DNA of 64,000 bases, taken from contig NZ_JHXK01000011.1 of the NCBI RefSeq assembly GCF_000621745.1, positions 1 through 64,000 of the forward strand. The letters run 5' to 3'. The notes beneath the pieces were generated by a model. It saw nothing but the letters and a program-made list of their open reading frames with translations, did no database searches and had not been told where the DNA came from. Origin of the DNA: Clostridium beijerinckii HUN142 (GTDB lineage: Bacteria; Bacillota; Clostridia; Clostridiales; Clostridiaceae). The stretch's first letter is position 1, and each line of letters starts with the position of its first letter. This document shows, one piece after another, positions 9,651 to 18,720 of this stretch. The translations under genes and the position numbers were made by a program.

Positions 9651-10356
9651 TATTAAACTACCTCCTAAAAATACAATTTAATCTTATCTTAAAAAATGTA
9701 TTTAAATATTGAGTTTCTTTCTTAAAAATATTCTACTTGTTTTGTTGCAACAAAGACATTAAGTTACTTAACTGTTTTAAGGTTAAGTTTTATATTTTAC
9801 TTCATTTAATACCAAATACTAAAGCGCCTTAGCATTAAGCAAAATGAAGATAAATATCATATTATTAAACTTATTTAACTGAATTTATTTAATTAGTAAC
9901 TAGAAGTAGTTTTTGTGCCGTGAACTTAATTAAAACGTATACACAAAGTACTCTCCTTTACTAAAGAACAAAATTTGAAAAGCTTATTCTGATATAAACT
10001 AAATTTCACTATTTATTCTTTTATATATGCAGTAAATTTTATTGTCATTTCCAATAATAATTTATAATATTACTTTTATTCATTGATGATTTTATTATAA
10101 ATAAGAATTTTATAGTTATGTAAAGAATTATTTTTATGATATGCTGGTTGCGATGTGTAAGCTTTACCTTATATCTTGATAATACTCTGATAAAAAAACA
10201 AAGTAAACACCAATTTCTCTAAACATACATATTTTAGAATTAAACGCAAATCTACAGTATGTTTTTTATAAATATTCTTTTTATTCTTAAAAATGTACGT
10301 TTAATTCTTATAAAAATGCAAAAGCCATCCATTTCACTGGATGACTTTCTATAATG
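9651..10356. other. 700-bp non-coding region
   Basis: AT-rich upstream region of the discoidin gene. It contains an 11-bp inverted repeat AGAATTAAACG / CGTTTAATTCT (10236-10246 and 10298-10308) and the terminator at 10318-10350. No gene or known riboswitch was recognised. Confidence 0.4.
10318..10350 (-). terminator. Terminator of the aldo/keto reductase gene
   Basis: On the minus strand GTCATCCA pairs with TGGATGGC across a six-base loop, followed by TTTTGC. It sits right after the stop. Confidence 0.75.
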
Positions 10357-11565
10357 TTAATATAGCTTAAATAATTTCACTGCTGTTTTTGCAATTTTAT
10401 ATATAGGTGTTTCAAGCTCTCTACTTGCATTTTTAAGTTCTTTTCGAATCTCTATGTGCTGTGGACAATGCTTTTCGCATTTACCACATTCCACACATTG
10501 TGAAGCACTGCTTGGATTTTTACGCACCGCAGTACACATTAGATAATTATGCCTGCCTGACTTTTTATTCTCAGAATACATAAGATTGTACGAATGAAAA
10601 GTTCCAGGTATATCTACCCCCTTAGGACATGGCATACAATATCCACAGCCTGTGCAGCCAACCTTAATATTTCTATTTAGCTCATTTTTAATTTGTTCTA
10701 TTAAGTCAAAATCGTCTTTCGTGAATTCATCAATCTCTACATTGCTTGCAATATCTATATTTTCACGAAGCATCTCAAGGGAGTTCATTCCAGATAATAC
10801 GCACGTAACCTCAGGCTGATTCCAAAGCCAACGAAATGCCCATTCTGCTGGAGTACGTTTTCTTGGGTCTTCCTTTATTATATTCTTAGCTTTTTCTGGT
10901 AATAAATTAACTAATCTTCCACCACGTAGAGGTTCCATTATAATTACAGGAATACCTTTTTTATTAGCGGCCTTTAATCCCCTTTTTCCTGCCTGACTAT
11001 GTTCATCTAAATAATTATATTGAATCTGACAAAAGTCCCAATCATAAACCTCTAATAGCTGAAGAAAAGTTTCTGTATTGCCGTGATAAGAAAAACCAAC
11101 ATTACGAATTTGTCCTTTTTCAACTTTCTCCTTTAACCACTCCTCAGCGCCTAATGCTTTTAACCTGTTCCAAGTTTGCACATCAGTAAGCATATGCATA
11201 AGGTAATAATCAACGTAATCTGTTTGGAGCCTTTTTAATTGTTCTTTAAAATACTTTTCTAAATCCTTCTTTGACTTAACCATAAAATGTGGGAGCTTTG
11301 TTGCAATAAATATTTTATCTCTACATTTATTTCTTTTTAAAATTTCTCCAAGTGTAGCCTCACTACCTGGGTAAACATAAGCCGTATCAAAGTAATTCAC
11401 GCCGTTATTTATTGCTTCCATAAGTTCATTTTCTGCTTTATCTATATCAATGCTAGTTCCTTTTCTAGTAAAACGCATACAGCCATAACCTAATATTGAT
11501 AACTTATTTCCATTTTTATCTTCTCTATATTTCATTTTTGAAGATTCCTCTACAGAATCCATCAT
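10357..11565 (-). CDS. Aldo/keto reductase with C-terminal ferredoxin domain
   Basis: About 400 residues. The N-terminal 290 form the aldo/keto reductase barrel (GYGCMRF, FDTAYVYPGSE with catalytic Asp and Tyr, KLPHFM with Lys, YLMHML with His). The C-terminal 90 carry two Cys clusters, CTGCGYCMPCPKGVDIP and CVECGKCEKHCPQ, typical of [4Fe-4S] ferredoxin-like domains. This clostridial type is predicted to move electrons between Fe-S carriers and NAD(P)H or a carbonyl substrate in the cytosol. The start at 11565 has GAGGTGG 5 nt upstream; 11535 (MKYREDKNG, with GAGGA) is an alternative that matches many relatives. Single-gene unit with its own terminator. Confidence 0.9.
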   Translation of the reverse strand: MMDSVEESSKMKYREDKNGNKLSILGYGCMRFTRKGTSIDIDKAENELMEAINNGVNYFDTAYVYPGSEATLGEILKRNKCRDKIFIATKLPHFMVKSKKDLEKYFKEQLKRLQTDYVDYYLMHMLTDVQTWNRLKALGAEEWLKEKVEKGQIRNVGFSYHGNTETFLQLLEVYDWDFCQIQYNYLDEHSQAGKRGLKAANKKGIPVIIMEPLRGGRLVNLLPEKAKNIIKEDPRKRTPAEWAFRWLWNQPEVTCVLSGMNSLEMLRENIDIASNVEIDEFTKDDFDLIEQIKNELNRNIKVGCTGCGYCMPCPKGVDIPGTFHSYNLMYSENKKSGRHNYLMCTAVRKNPSSASQCVECGKCEKHCPQHIEIRKELKNASRELETPIYKIAKTAVKLFKLY

Positions 11566-11974
11566 TGCAACCACCTCATCAACAATTTATATAATATATG
11601 TATATTATAACAAATTGAACTTTTTGCCAATAGCAGATCTAATATTCTTTCGTTAAGCAGAATATGGTAAATATGACTCTAAAATATAATTGCTTGTTGA
11701 TTAATTTTAGTCTAATATTGTTGATACCGCTCAGTGAACACTTATGTTTTTCATTGGCACCATAAACACAACATAGAGAAGGTACTATAATACTATCTGT
11801 ATAATTTTGCCATGTGGTGTTGATACTCTTTATAAAGAATAATTCTAATATATATTATTTTAACAATGAATTTACATTTAAATTCCTAATAAGGCAAGTG
11901 TTCAGTTGAAATTAAAATGTATAAACTTAATCGCAATATATAAATAAAAATTCTTAAGACAGGAGAACAAAAAA
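11566..11974. other. Divergent promoter region
   Basis: Lies between two divergent genes. It has a palindrome TAATATATGTATATTA at 11592-11607 close to the reductase start, possibly a promoter or operator, and a distant inverted pair TGAACACTT / AAGTGTTCA (about 11736 and 11898). No gene seen. Confidence 0.4.
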
Positions 11975-12592
11975 ATGAGAACTAGAAGAAAATATAGTTT
12001 TAATGACTACTTTGAGTTGTTTTTATATGCTCTTGCTGCTATTTGTTCTATTTATTTTCTTATCAGAGGAGATATGCAAAGAACACTTCAACCTATATTA
12101 ATAATCTTAGTGTTAACCGTTATAAAAGTATTAGTAAAGAAAAGTAGAATTCCAATTTCGACTGGTTTAAGATTTTCAGTTTTAGCATTTATTTTTGTTA
12201 CTATGTTTTTTGCTAATGAATTTAAGGGATATTCATTTATACCTTATCTTGATAAAATCGAACATCTGTCTTCAGGGGGCATACTCTTCTATATAGGTTC
12301 ATTAATATTGGAGCTTATAAATAAAAATGAAACAAATAAGCTTAATATAAAAACAATTATTCTTTTTAGCCTTTTCTTTGCAATTGCTATGGCTGGAATT
12401 TGGGAAATTTATGAGTTTACAACTGATAGATTATTTGGTCTAAGAAGCCAAAATAATAGTCTAGTGGATACTATGGGTGATATTATCTGCGGGAGTATAG
12501 GCGCTCTATTTACTGGTATTTACACTTACAAAAATTTTAAAGTAAACACTAAAGTTTCATCAGAAATGATTGGTGATTCTGACAACTTATAA
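11975..12592 (+). CDS. Multi-spanning membrane protein, YjdF/DUF2238-like
   Basis: 205 residues with about six hydrophobic segments. Conserved-looking polar motifs sit in or near the membrane: LDKIEHLSSG (about 91-100), GIWEIYEFTTDRLFG (about 142-156) and NSLVDTMGDIICGSIGAL (about 162-179). Their order matches the DUF2238/YjdF family (DxxxH, E-x-x-E, D-x-x-x-D...G), which is membrane-bound and uncharacterised. AGGAGA lies 9 nt before the ATG. It is followed by a strong terminator and is a single-gene unit. Confidence 0.65.
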   Translation: MRTRRKYSFNDYFELFLYALAAICSIYFLIRGDMQRTLQPILIILVLTVIKVLVKKSRIPISTGLRFSVLAFIFVTMFFANEFKGYSFIPYLDKIEHLSSGGILFYIGSLILELINKNETNKLNIKTIILFSLFFAIAMAGIWEIYEFTTDRLFGLRSQNNSLVDTMGDIICGSIGALFTGIYTYKNFKVNTKVSSEMIGDSDNL

Positions 12593-12644
12593 AAGATATT
12601 TCAATTATATCTTTTATATAAATAGTCTATATTTGGCCATTTAT

Positions 12645-12683
12645 CAAAGGCGTCTAATAAATTTAGACGCCTTTGATTTTTTC
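12645..12683 (+). terminator. Strong terminator
   Basis: CAAAGGCGTCTA (12645-12656) pairs perfectly with TAGACGCCTTTG (12664-12675), then ATTTTTTC. Confidence 0.9.
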
Positions 12684-12753
12684 TTTATGAAGAAAAGAGC
12701 GGCTACCCCTTACCTCGTGGTAATACTAATAAATTTTTCCTTTTTCTGCTGCT

Positions 12754-12848
12754 GAACCATTACTATAACTAGGTTTCAGAATGTAATTTTTCATACTTCT
12801 TGAGCCGTTAACATAACTAAATTTCAGAATAAATGTTTTATACTTCTC
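12754..12848. repeat. Two tandem diverged 48-bp units
   Basis: Unit 1 (12754-12801) and unit 2 (12802-12848) are about 70% alike, each with GA(A/G)CC, TAACTA, TTTCAGAAT and TATACTTCT/CATACTTCT-like parts. Read on the minus strand they are open and give related peptides (KTFILKFSYVNGS and KNYILKPSYSNGS), so this may be the remnant of a repeat-bearing coding sequence. No good ribosome site is seen. Confidence 0.5.
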
Positions 12849-12856
12849 TATGTATA

Positions 12857-12885
12857 AATGAAAAGCTGTCGATGTTATCGACAGC
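12857..12885 (-). terminator. Terminator of the 99-residue hypothetical gene
   Basis: GCTGTCGAT pairs with ATCGACAGC across three bases; TTTTCATTT follows on the minus strand. Confidence 0.85.
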
Positions 12886-12914
12886 CTGAGGCTTCCTTTC
12901 GGAATTTAATTTTA

Positions 12915-13205
12915 CTAATTTTTGAAATCTTCAGGCTTTAAGCTGTTTACATACCATAGAACATCATCTAATTTCTTTGAACAGCACATCGCATCTGTAC
13001 CGCCACCATGATAGTAAACACAAAATTGTCTTTTATTTAAATAAAAGATATGGTAACTTCTCTCGCCTACTTGTCTTTGTCCTAAGCAAACCTCATCATC
13101 ATAATCTATTAAATCTCTCAATTTTTTACTGTTAGCATATACGTCTTTTATTCCATCTATTTCAGAAAACCTTGAAAAGAATTTAAAACTATCCATTGTT
13201 TTCAT
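12915..13205 (-). CDS. Hypothetical protein (about 96 aa)
   Basis: Small soluble protein beginning MKTMDSFKFFSRF, with a central block QRQVGERSYHIFYLNKRQF and an acidic C-terminus LKPEDFKN. No signal peptide or membrane segment; no family recognised. The start at 13205 is preferred because GGAGTG is 11 nt upstream, whereas the first ATG (13214) is only 4 nt from it. It lies downstream of the pirin gene on the same strand, but has its own promoter block, which is a diverged copy of the one in front of the pirin. The two may share regulation. Confidence 0.65.
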   Translation of the reverse strand: MKTMDSFKFFSRFSEIDGIKDVYANSKKLRDLIDYDDEVCLGQRQVGERSYHIFYLNKRQFCVYYHGGGTDAMCCSKKLDDVLWYVNSLKPEDFKN

Positions 13206-13228
13206 ACATCTCACTCCATTCGCAAAGC

Positions 13229-13300
13229 TTTATTAATTAATAATAATTATTTGTTAATAAAATTATAGCATAACTTTCATGATTTGTATATTATTTCTAA
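13229..13300 (-). promoter_or_regulatory. Duplicated promoter block, copy 1
   Basis: A block of about 72 bp nearly identical in layout to 14522-14596. It includes a TGCTATAAT-type -10 on the minus strand (13262-13270) and an AATAATAATTATT core. It drives the 99-residue hypothetical gene. Confidence 0.6.
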
Positions 13301-13344
13301 AGTTTTTTATTATAAATATTTTAGGTATTTTATTCAAAAAACTA

Positions 13345-14361
13345 TTATCTAAATTCTGTTGTTCCATCAGGATATCGTGCAAATCTCCCTTTTTCTCTTG
13401 GATGAACAAAATCATCGCGTTTCCATGGCCAACCTCCAAAACCAGTGCTCTTATAGTCTGCAAAAGCATCCATAATTTCTTTATCTGACGTCATAACAAA
13501 AGGTCCATAACTTACAACTGGCTCTCCAATAGGTTCTCCTTCTAAAAGTAAAATACAGCTTTCCTTAGCGCCATTTTCTATTTTTACTACCTCATCACCT
13601 GCAAGTTTTATACTATTATAAACATCAATATCAGTCTCCTCAATGCTTATTGTCTCTCCCTCATAGAAATAAATAGTCCTATTTAATGTTGAGGACACCT
13701 TTTGAAGCTCTATACTTGCTTCAGGCTCCATGCGTATAAGACATATTCTTACATGATTATTCTCTTTACTTGCCCATGAGTTAGGCGAAGGTTCTAAGCT
13801 ATTAGTCCCATTATAAGTACCCGAAATAATTCTTACAGTACTCGCTTTTCCATTATTGTCTTTGGATTTTATAACAGGTATATCCTCCGCCCAAAGCATT
13901 TTATAATGTGGTTCAACGAATTTATCTTTCTTAGGTAGATTGAGCCAGATTTGAAATAATTCTAGTGGATTCTCCTTCTCGGTATTAACTAAAGGAAACA
14001 TTTCTGTATGATTGCAGCCTCTACCAGCAGTCAACCATTGCACATCATTGGCTCCATAACGGCCTGTAGCACCAGCTGAATCAGCATGATCAACATAACC
14101 ATTTAGTACTATAGTGACTGTTTCAAACCCCCTGTGAGGATGCTGAGGGAATCCTGGAATGGTATCTCCATGATACATGTTCCACCCATCAATCCCTCTA
14201 AAGTCGCTGCCAATAGTTCTACCATACAAAGAAGCATCTGGTCCCATCTCACTATTCCCCTTTGGATAGTCATCCTTATGATGCGCACAAAATATGAAAG
14301 GATCACTTGTCTGCCACTGCGAACTCAACTTGCTTATTTTAAGTATATTATTTTTTCTCAT
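13345..14361 (-). CDS. Pirin family protein
   Basis: 338 residues with the bicupin fold. The N-terminal cupin keeps the metal ligands of pirins: H74 and H76 in PQHPHRGFET, H118 and E120 in GRGCNHTEMF. The C-terminal cupin (about 200-290) is followed by an extra 40-residue tail, WPWKRDDFVHPREKGRFARY, found in longer bacterial pirins. Bacterial pirins bind Fe or other metals; some oxidise quercetin and some bind enzymes, so the actual role is open. GGGAGG sits 7 nt before the ATG. The upstream Fur/PerR-like box suggests control by metal or peroxide. Confidence 0.93.
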   Translation of the reverse strand: MRKNNILKISKLSSQWQTSDPFIFCAHHKDDYPKGNSEMGPDASLYGRTIGSDFRGIDGWNMYHGDTIPGFPQHPHRGFETVTIVLNGYVDHADSAGATGRYGANDVQWLTAGRGCNHTEMFPLVNTEKENPLELFQIWLNLPKKDKFVEPHYKMLWAEDIPVIKSKDNNGKASTVRIISGTYNGTNSLEPSPNSWASKENNHVRICLIRMEPEASIELQKVSSTLNRTIYFYEGETISIEETDIDVYNSIKLAGDEVVKIENGAKESCILLLEGEPIGEPVVSYGPFVMTSDKEIMDAFADYKSTGFGGWPWKRDDFVHPREKGRFARYPDGTTEFR

Positions 14362-14521
14362 TTCATAACCTCCCTTGATATTTCATATAATATATAATTT
14401 CTTAATAATTATCGTATACTATTAGGCATTATTGGATTCACTTAATTAAAAGAAAATATATTGATTAAATGTTCTCCATTTATTATGCGTAACTTCTGTA
14501 AATTCAAGCATATTTATAATT

Positions 14522-14596
14522 TTTATTAATTGATAATAATTATTATTTATTGATTGAATTATAGCACAGCTTTCATAATTTGTATATTATCTCTAA
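14522..14596 (-). promoter_or_regulatory. Duplicated promoter block, copy 2, with Fur/PerR-like box
   Basis: Upstream of the pirin. It contains TGATAATAATTATTA (14531-14545), which differs at one position from the 7-1-7 consensus TGATAATNATTATCA of Fur-family boxes, and a TGCTATAAT -10 element just beside it on the minus strand. Confidence 0.5.
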
Positions 14597-15050
14597 TAAC
14601 TTATTACATTTTATTGGCACTTAATATATCAGGAAATATTTCTCTACTATATTACATATTTTCACAATACTTATAAGTTCATTAGAAATATCTGGTCATT
14701 TATATTTAATACAATGAATTGAGAAAAATTTAACAATAGAAAACACTCCTTCTATGCTATAGTAAAAATAGATAATATTTTCATAGAATTATTTAATATT
14801 AGATATCAATAATTTTCCCCTTTAATTTCAACGAAGTAGTTACCACACATATATATTAATGTTTTTAGTTTAAATATTATACAATTAACTTATAAAGTAA
14901 AAAAAGGTTATTGCAGGTGATAAAAAATTAACAATTTTGCTCGAAAAATGTTGATTAATTGTAATATATTCTATATAATTATCTTTAAAGGATAGGAAAT
15001 AATCTTTTCTCCAAACTTTAAAATAATATTATGAAAGTGAGGGTATCATA
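14597..15050. other. Non-coding region before the YaaH-type gene
   Basis: Very AT-rich. Nothing recognised apart from short A/T tracts; the GAGGG ribosome site of the next gene is at its end. Confidence 0.35.
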
Positions 15051-15640
15051 TTGAACCAGGTAAACGGAACAAAAGACTGGTCTAATCCTAGTCCCGCAGG
15101 CCTAGTTGCTTTAGCAGTAGCAAGTTTCTGCTTTTTCGCCTTATTATCAGGAAGAGTAACAAGCGGAGCCTTGCCACTTCTTGGATGCTGGCTTATTGGA
15201 GGATTTGTAGTACAAGTTGTAGTTGCTTTAATTGATTTAAAAGGTGGTAATACTACTGGAGGAAACACATTTTTATTCTTTAGTGCATTTTTTATGTTAA
15301 CAGGTGGAATTGAAATGCTCATTAAATTTAATGCAATAACTAACGGAATTTCTCTAGATACGCGTATGGATGGTTGGTACTTAGTATTTCACTTATTATG
15401 TGGACGCCAGCATTCCTTAAAACACCTTCAGTGTTATTTCTAATCGTTTTCGCTTTAGATCTATCTTCACTTTGTATTTCTCTAATTGATTTAGGCGTGC
15501 TACCAAAGATTTTTTCAAATATACCCGCCTTTGGACTATTAATAGCAGGTACTTTAGGAATTTATCTTGCAGCCGCAATTATTGTTAATACCGCTTTTGG
15601 TAGACAAGTCTACCCTTCACCAGGTCCAATTATTAAATAG
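15051..15640 (+). pseudogene. GPR1/FUN34/YaaH-type acetate transporter, frameshifted
   Basis: Two overlapping frames together give a protein of about 196 residues, the family's normal length, with six membrane segments. The first frame has the N-terminal NPSPAGLVALAVASF signature; it is lost after MDGW at about 15377. The second frame resumes with LVLSISLIMWTPAFLKTP and runs to 15640. One missing base around 15375-15380 explains the break. The family moves acetate or succinate with protons. The start is TTG with GAGGG 7 nt upstream. Either a recent null mutation or a sequence error; the rest of the gene shows no decay. Confidence 0.85.
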
Positions 15641-15698
15641 ATATCGTCACTTTAACCATACTAATCTATTTACTAAAAAGTAAATGTATACATAGAAT

Positions 15699-15735
15699 AA
15701 AATCTCAGGTTCAAGTGCAGCCTGAGATCTTTTTA
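15699..15735 (+). terminator. Terminator of the YaaH-type gene
   Basis: AATCTCAGG pairs with CCTGAGATC-type sequence over an 11-nt loop, then TTTTTA. Confidence 0.85.
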
Positions 15736-15902
15736 CGCATCTCAACTTTCAAGAGCATGTGAGAAAAATCTAGAAGGTGAATATATTTTCTCTTTTATTC
15801 TCTAGTAAAACGTAACTTTCTGAATAATTAAGTTTCATAATTCATCTACAAGAAGCATAATGTCCACAAATTATCCAACGATATAATTTTTTAGAGAATA
15901 AA

Positions 15903-15959
15903 AATAAAGACTAAAATTTTCTGATATATAAATAATATTAGAGAATTTTAGTCTTTATT
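15903..15959. terminator. Bidirectional terminator after trxB-tpx
   Basis: Arms AATAAAGACTAAAATT and AATTTTAGTCTTTATT pair over a loop of about 20 nt; flanking A/T runs serve both strands. It ends the leftward trxB-tpx transcript. Confidence 0.75.
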
Positions 15960-16043
15960 GGTTTTTCTTCTTTAGAAAGCATTTATAGGTCCACAAAGGA
16001 TGCAAAGTTATAATAACATCTATGTGCGCGAATAAAATTCACT

Positions 16044-16529
16044 TTACTTTAATGCATTTAAAGCAGCTTCATAATTTGGTTCTGATGTTACTTCCTCGCA
16101 ATATTCAACATAAGTAACCTTGTTATTTTCATCAACTACAAATACTGCTCTTGTTAGCAGACCTAATTCTTTAATGTAAGTTCCGAATTCCTTACCAAAG
16201 CTCCTATCCTTATAATCTGATAATGTTTGTACTGCATCAATACCTTGATTTCCGCACCATCTTCCTTGTGCAAAAGGTAGATCCATTGATACTACATATA
16301 TCTTTACATTGCTTAATTTTGCAGCTTCTTCATTAAATTTTCTTACTTCTAAATCACATACTGGTGTATCTATTGATGGAACACTTACATATGCTCTCTT
16401 TCCTGTAAAATCTTTTGAATTAACAGCATTTAAACCATTATCTGTTACTACGAAGTCTGGTGCAGTATCACCAACTTTAATTTCTCTTCCTTCTAATGTC
16501 ACATCATTTCCTTGAAATTTAACTTTCAT
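16044..16529 (-). CDS. tpx: Thiol peroxidase (Tpx-type peroxiredoxin)
   Basis: 161-residue cytosolic peroxiredoxin, the usual Tpx length. The peroxidatic Cys is C58 in PSIDTPVCDLE and the resolving Cys is C92 in GRWCGNQG, the atypical 2-Cys Tpx arrangement. It reduces H2O2 and alkyl peroxides with electrons from thioredoxin. It lies 45 bp after the thioredoxin reductase gene on the same strand, so the operon joins the peroxidase to its electron source, although no thioredoxin gene is present here. AGGAGG is 7 nt upstream of the ATG. Confidence 0.96.
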   Translation of the reverse strand: MKVKFQGNDVTLEGREIKVGDTAPDFVVTDNGLNAVNSKDFTGKRAYVSVPSIDTPVCDLEVRKFNEEAAKLSNVKIYVVSMDLPFAQGRWCGNQGIDAVQTLSDYKDRSFGKEFGTYIKELGLLTRAVFVVDENNKVTYVEYCEEVTSEPNYEAALNALK

Positions 16530-16574
16530 AATTCATTCCTCCTAAATTATTAATATTATATTTTAACTATTTTC

Positions 16575-17483
16575 TTAGTGGTTTATCAAATATTTTTCTG
16601 CCCCATATATACTAATGGCTCCATCAGAAGCTGCTGTAAGTACTTGCCTAACTTCTTTTGTTCGAATATCTCCTATGGCAAATATACCATCTACGTTTGT
16701 TTTACAGCTTTCATCAGCAATAATATAACCATTTTTATCCAAATCTACTAAGTCTTTAACTAATTCTGACGATGGGTCACTTCCAATTGCTACAAAAACG
16801 CCATTAACTTCCAAATTATCTATCTTACCATCTTTATTATTCTTAATTTCTATACCACTTAATCTTTCTTCTCCATTAAGCTTTGTAACTCCACTATTCC
16901 AGATTATTTCTATATTATCTGTTTCAAATAACTTTTTTTGAGCAGATTTATTTGCTCTAAGTGAATCTCTTCTGACAATTACATACACCTTTTCAGCAAT
17001 TCTTGAAAGATGAAGTGCATCCTCTACTGCTGTATCTCCACCGCCTATAACAGCCACTATTTTTTTTCTAAAGAAGCCGCCATCACAAGTAGCACAGTAT
17101 GATACACCTTTACCTGTAAGTTCCTCTTCCCTATCAATTCCTATTTTTTTAGGTTTTGCACCCATTGATAAGATTATGACCTTACTTTCATAAGTATTCA
17201 CACCAGTTACAACTTTTTTTATATCTCCATCGATTTTTATATCTATTACTTCTTCATATTTCATAATACTTCCAAAATCTTTTGCATGTTCATACATAGT
17301 ATTGGCAAGTTCTGGCCCTGTTATGCTGCGAAAACCAGGATAATTTTCCACTTCATTTGTAGTAACTATCTGACCGCCTTCATATTGTTTTTCAAGCATT
17401 AATGCATCTAATCCAGCTCTACCTGCATATAATGCTGCTGTAAGGGCCGCTGGTCCTCCTCCAATTATAATAATATCTTTCAT
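16575..17483 (-). CDS. trxB: Thioredoxin reductase
   Basis: About 302-residue FAD-dependent disulfide reductase. FAD-binding GGGPAALTAALYAG is at residues 8-21, the redox pair is C130 and C133 in SYCATCDGGFF, the NAD(P)H motif GGGDTAVEDA is near 145-155, and the second FAD motif GIFAIGD is near 270. The start at 17483 has GAGGTG 8 nt upstream and begins directly at the FAD fold; the longer reading adds nine residues of no value. First gene of the trxB-tpx operon; maintains cytosolic thiols and feeds Tpx, directly or through thioredoxin. Confidence 0.95.
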   Translation of the reverse strand: MKDIIIIGGGPAALTAALYAGRAGLDALMLEKQYEGGQIVTTNEVENYPGFRSITGPELANTMYEHAKDFGSIMKYEEVIDIKIDGDIKKVVTGVNTYESKVIILSMGAKPKKIGIDREEELTGKGVSYCATCDGGFFRKKIVAVIGGGDTAVEDALHLSRIAEKVYVIVRRDSLRANKSAQKKLFETDNIEIIWNSGVTKLNGEERLSGIEIKNNKDGKIDNLEVNGVFVAIGSDPSSELVKDLVDLDKNGYIIADESCKTNVDGIFAIGDIRTKEVRQVLTAASDGAISIYGAEKYLINH

Positions 17484-18072
17484 ATTACCAACACCTCTCC
17501 TACTAATCATTTATATATTCTTTGATAATATATAATTTATAAAAATTCCAATAAGTTGTTCTAAATTTAATAATTTAATTTTATTCAATTAAATTTTATT
17601 AGATTTTATTTTATAATCTTATATTAACTTTAATAATATAATTAGTCAACAATTTTGCAATAAAAAATTCAATATTTATTAAAAAATTATTGCTTATTTA
17701 AATCAGATGCATTTGTAAATCACACTCTTAAATTTGATATCTATAGTTAATTCTTAGATATTTTCATTATTCTTATTCTGAGTTTTATCTCTTTAAGTTT
17801 AAACACAAAAAATATATAATATATATATTGCAAAAATAACACTTCATCATAATTCTAAAAATATTACAAGAATTTTATCCGTAATAGTGAATTAGGAAAT
17901 GTGCATTGCAAAATATATAACAAAACTATAGCCTAGGCCTATACATATAACTCACCGAAATTAGTAATATAATTTTGTGATAAATATTTTAATGGTATTT
18001 CGTAGTAAAAATATTTATTACTTCATTAGATTTAAACATAAGCCTAGTTTTAGATAGGAGAAAATAAGAATT
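17484..18072. other. Divergent intergenic region
   Basis: About 590 bp, very AT-rich, between trxB and the DUF5662-like gene. It has AACTCACCGAAAT at about 17951, similar to a site near 4996. No gene or known RNA was recognised. Confidence 0.4.
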
Positions 18073-18630
18073 ATGAATTTTATTAATCATTTTAAAACTA
18101 TAACTAACCATAAACTATTAGTTATGAAATATTGTTTTAAAGTAGGTTTATATAAACAAGGATTACTTCATGATTTGTCAAAGTACTCGTTAGTGGAGTT
18201 TTCAGCTGGGATAAAGTATTATAAGGGGTATGTAAGTCCTAATGGTGTTCAAAAAGCTGTTGAAGGATATTCATCAGCATGGCTACATCATAAGGGTAGG
18301 AATAAGCATCATTTCGAGTATTGGATTGATTATGGAGTAAATGAATCAGAAGGTCTCAAAGGAATGAAAATGCCTGTTAATTATGTTGTAGAAATGTTTA
18401 TAGACAGGGTTTGTGCTTCAAAAAATTATTTAAAAGAAAAGTATACTGATGAAAGTCCTCTTAGTTATTACGAAAACAGAAAACATTATTATGTATTACA
18501 TGAAGATGTACGTGCTCTTTTGGAAACTCTGCTTAATAAACTTGCTAATGAAGGAGAATATAAAACTTTTTTATATGTTAAAAACAACATTCTTAAAAAC
18601 ACAGAAAAATTTTACAGTAAAACACTCTAA
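18073..18630 (+). CDS. DUF5662-like protein
   Basis: 185 residues, soluble. Conserved-looking features are HDLSKYSLVEF (about 35-45), AWLHHKGRNKHHFEYW (about 76-91) and PVNYVVEMFIDRVCAS. The HD and HH-rich motifs recall metal-dependent HD-type hydrolases and match what I recall of the uncharacterised DUF5662 family, often found in Firmicutes and their phages. Start supported by AGGAGA 11 nt upstream. Single-gene unit with a terminator at 18682. Confidence 0.7.
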   Translation: MNFINHFKTITNHKLLVMKYCFKVGLYKQGLLHDLSKYSLVEFSAGIKYYKGYVSPNGVQKAVEGYSSAWLHHKGRNKHHFEYWIDYGVNESEGLKGMKMPVNYVVEMFIDRVCASKNYLKEKYTDESPLSYYENRKHYYVLHEDVRALLETLLNKLANEGEYKTFLYVKNNILKNTEKFYSKTL

Positions 18631-18681
18631 TTTATTTTTGTTTTCTTTCAGCTGCTACCCAATATGGTTATAGCCTCTTAT

Positions 18682-18720
18682 AAGCTGAGATTTGTAGAAT
18701 GCAAATCCCAGCTTGCTTTT
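18682..18720. terminator. Bidirectional terminator
   Basis: AAGCTGAGATTTG (18682-18694) pairs with CAAATCCCAGCTT (18702-18714), one mismatch, between two convergent genes. Confidence 0.8.

Larger units (their letters stand above)
15641..16043. other. Intergenic region with two terminators
   Basis: Convergent 3' region between the YaaH-type gene and tpx. Apart from the two terminators nothing was recognised. Confidence 0.4.

Noticed and set aside
12570..12755. Plus-strand frame after the YjdF-like gene
   Set aside because: It runs through a perfect terminator hairpin at 12645-12675 and lacks a ribosome site.
17940..17975. ACTCACCGAAAT site shared with 4996 as a regulatory motif
   Set aside because: Only two copies of about 13 bp with weak flanking similarity; could be chance in A/T-rich sequence.
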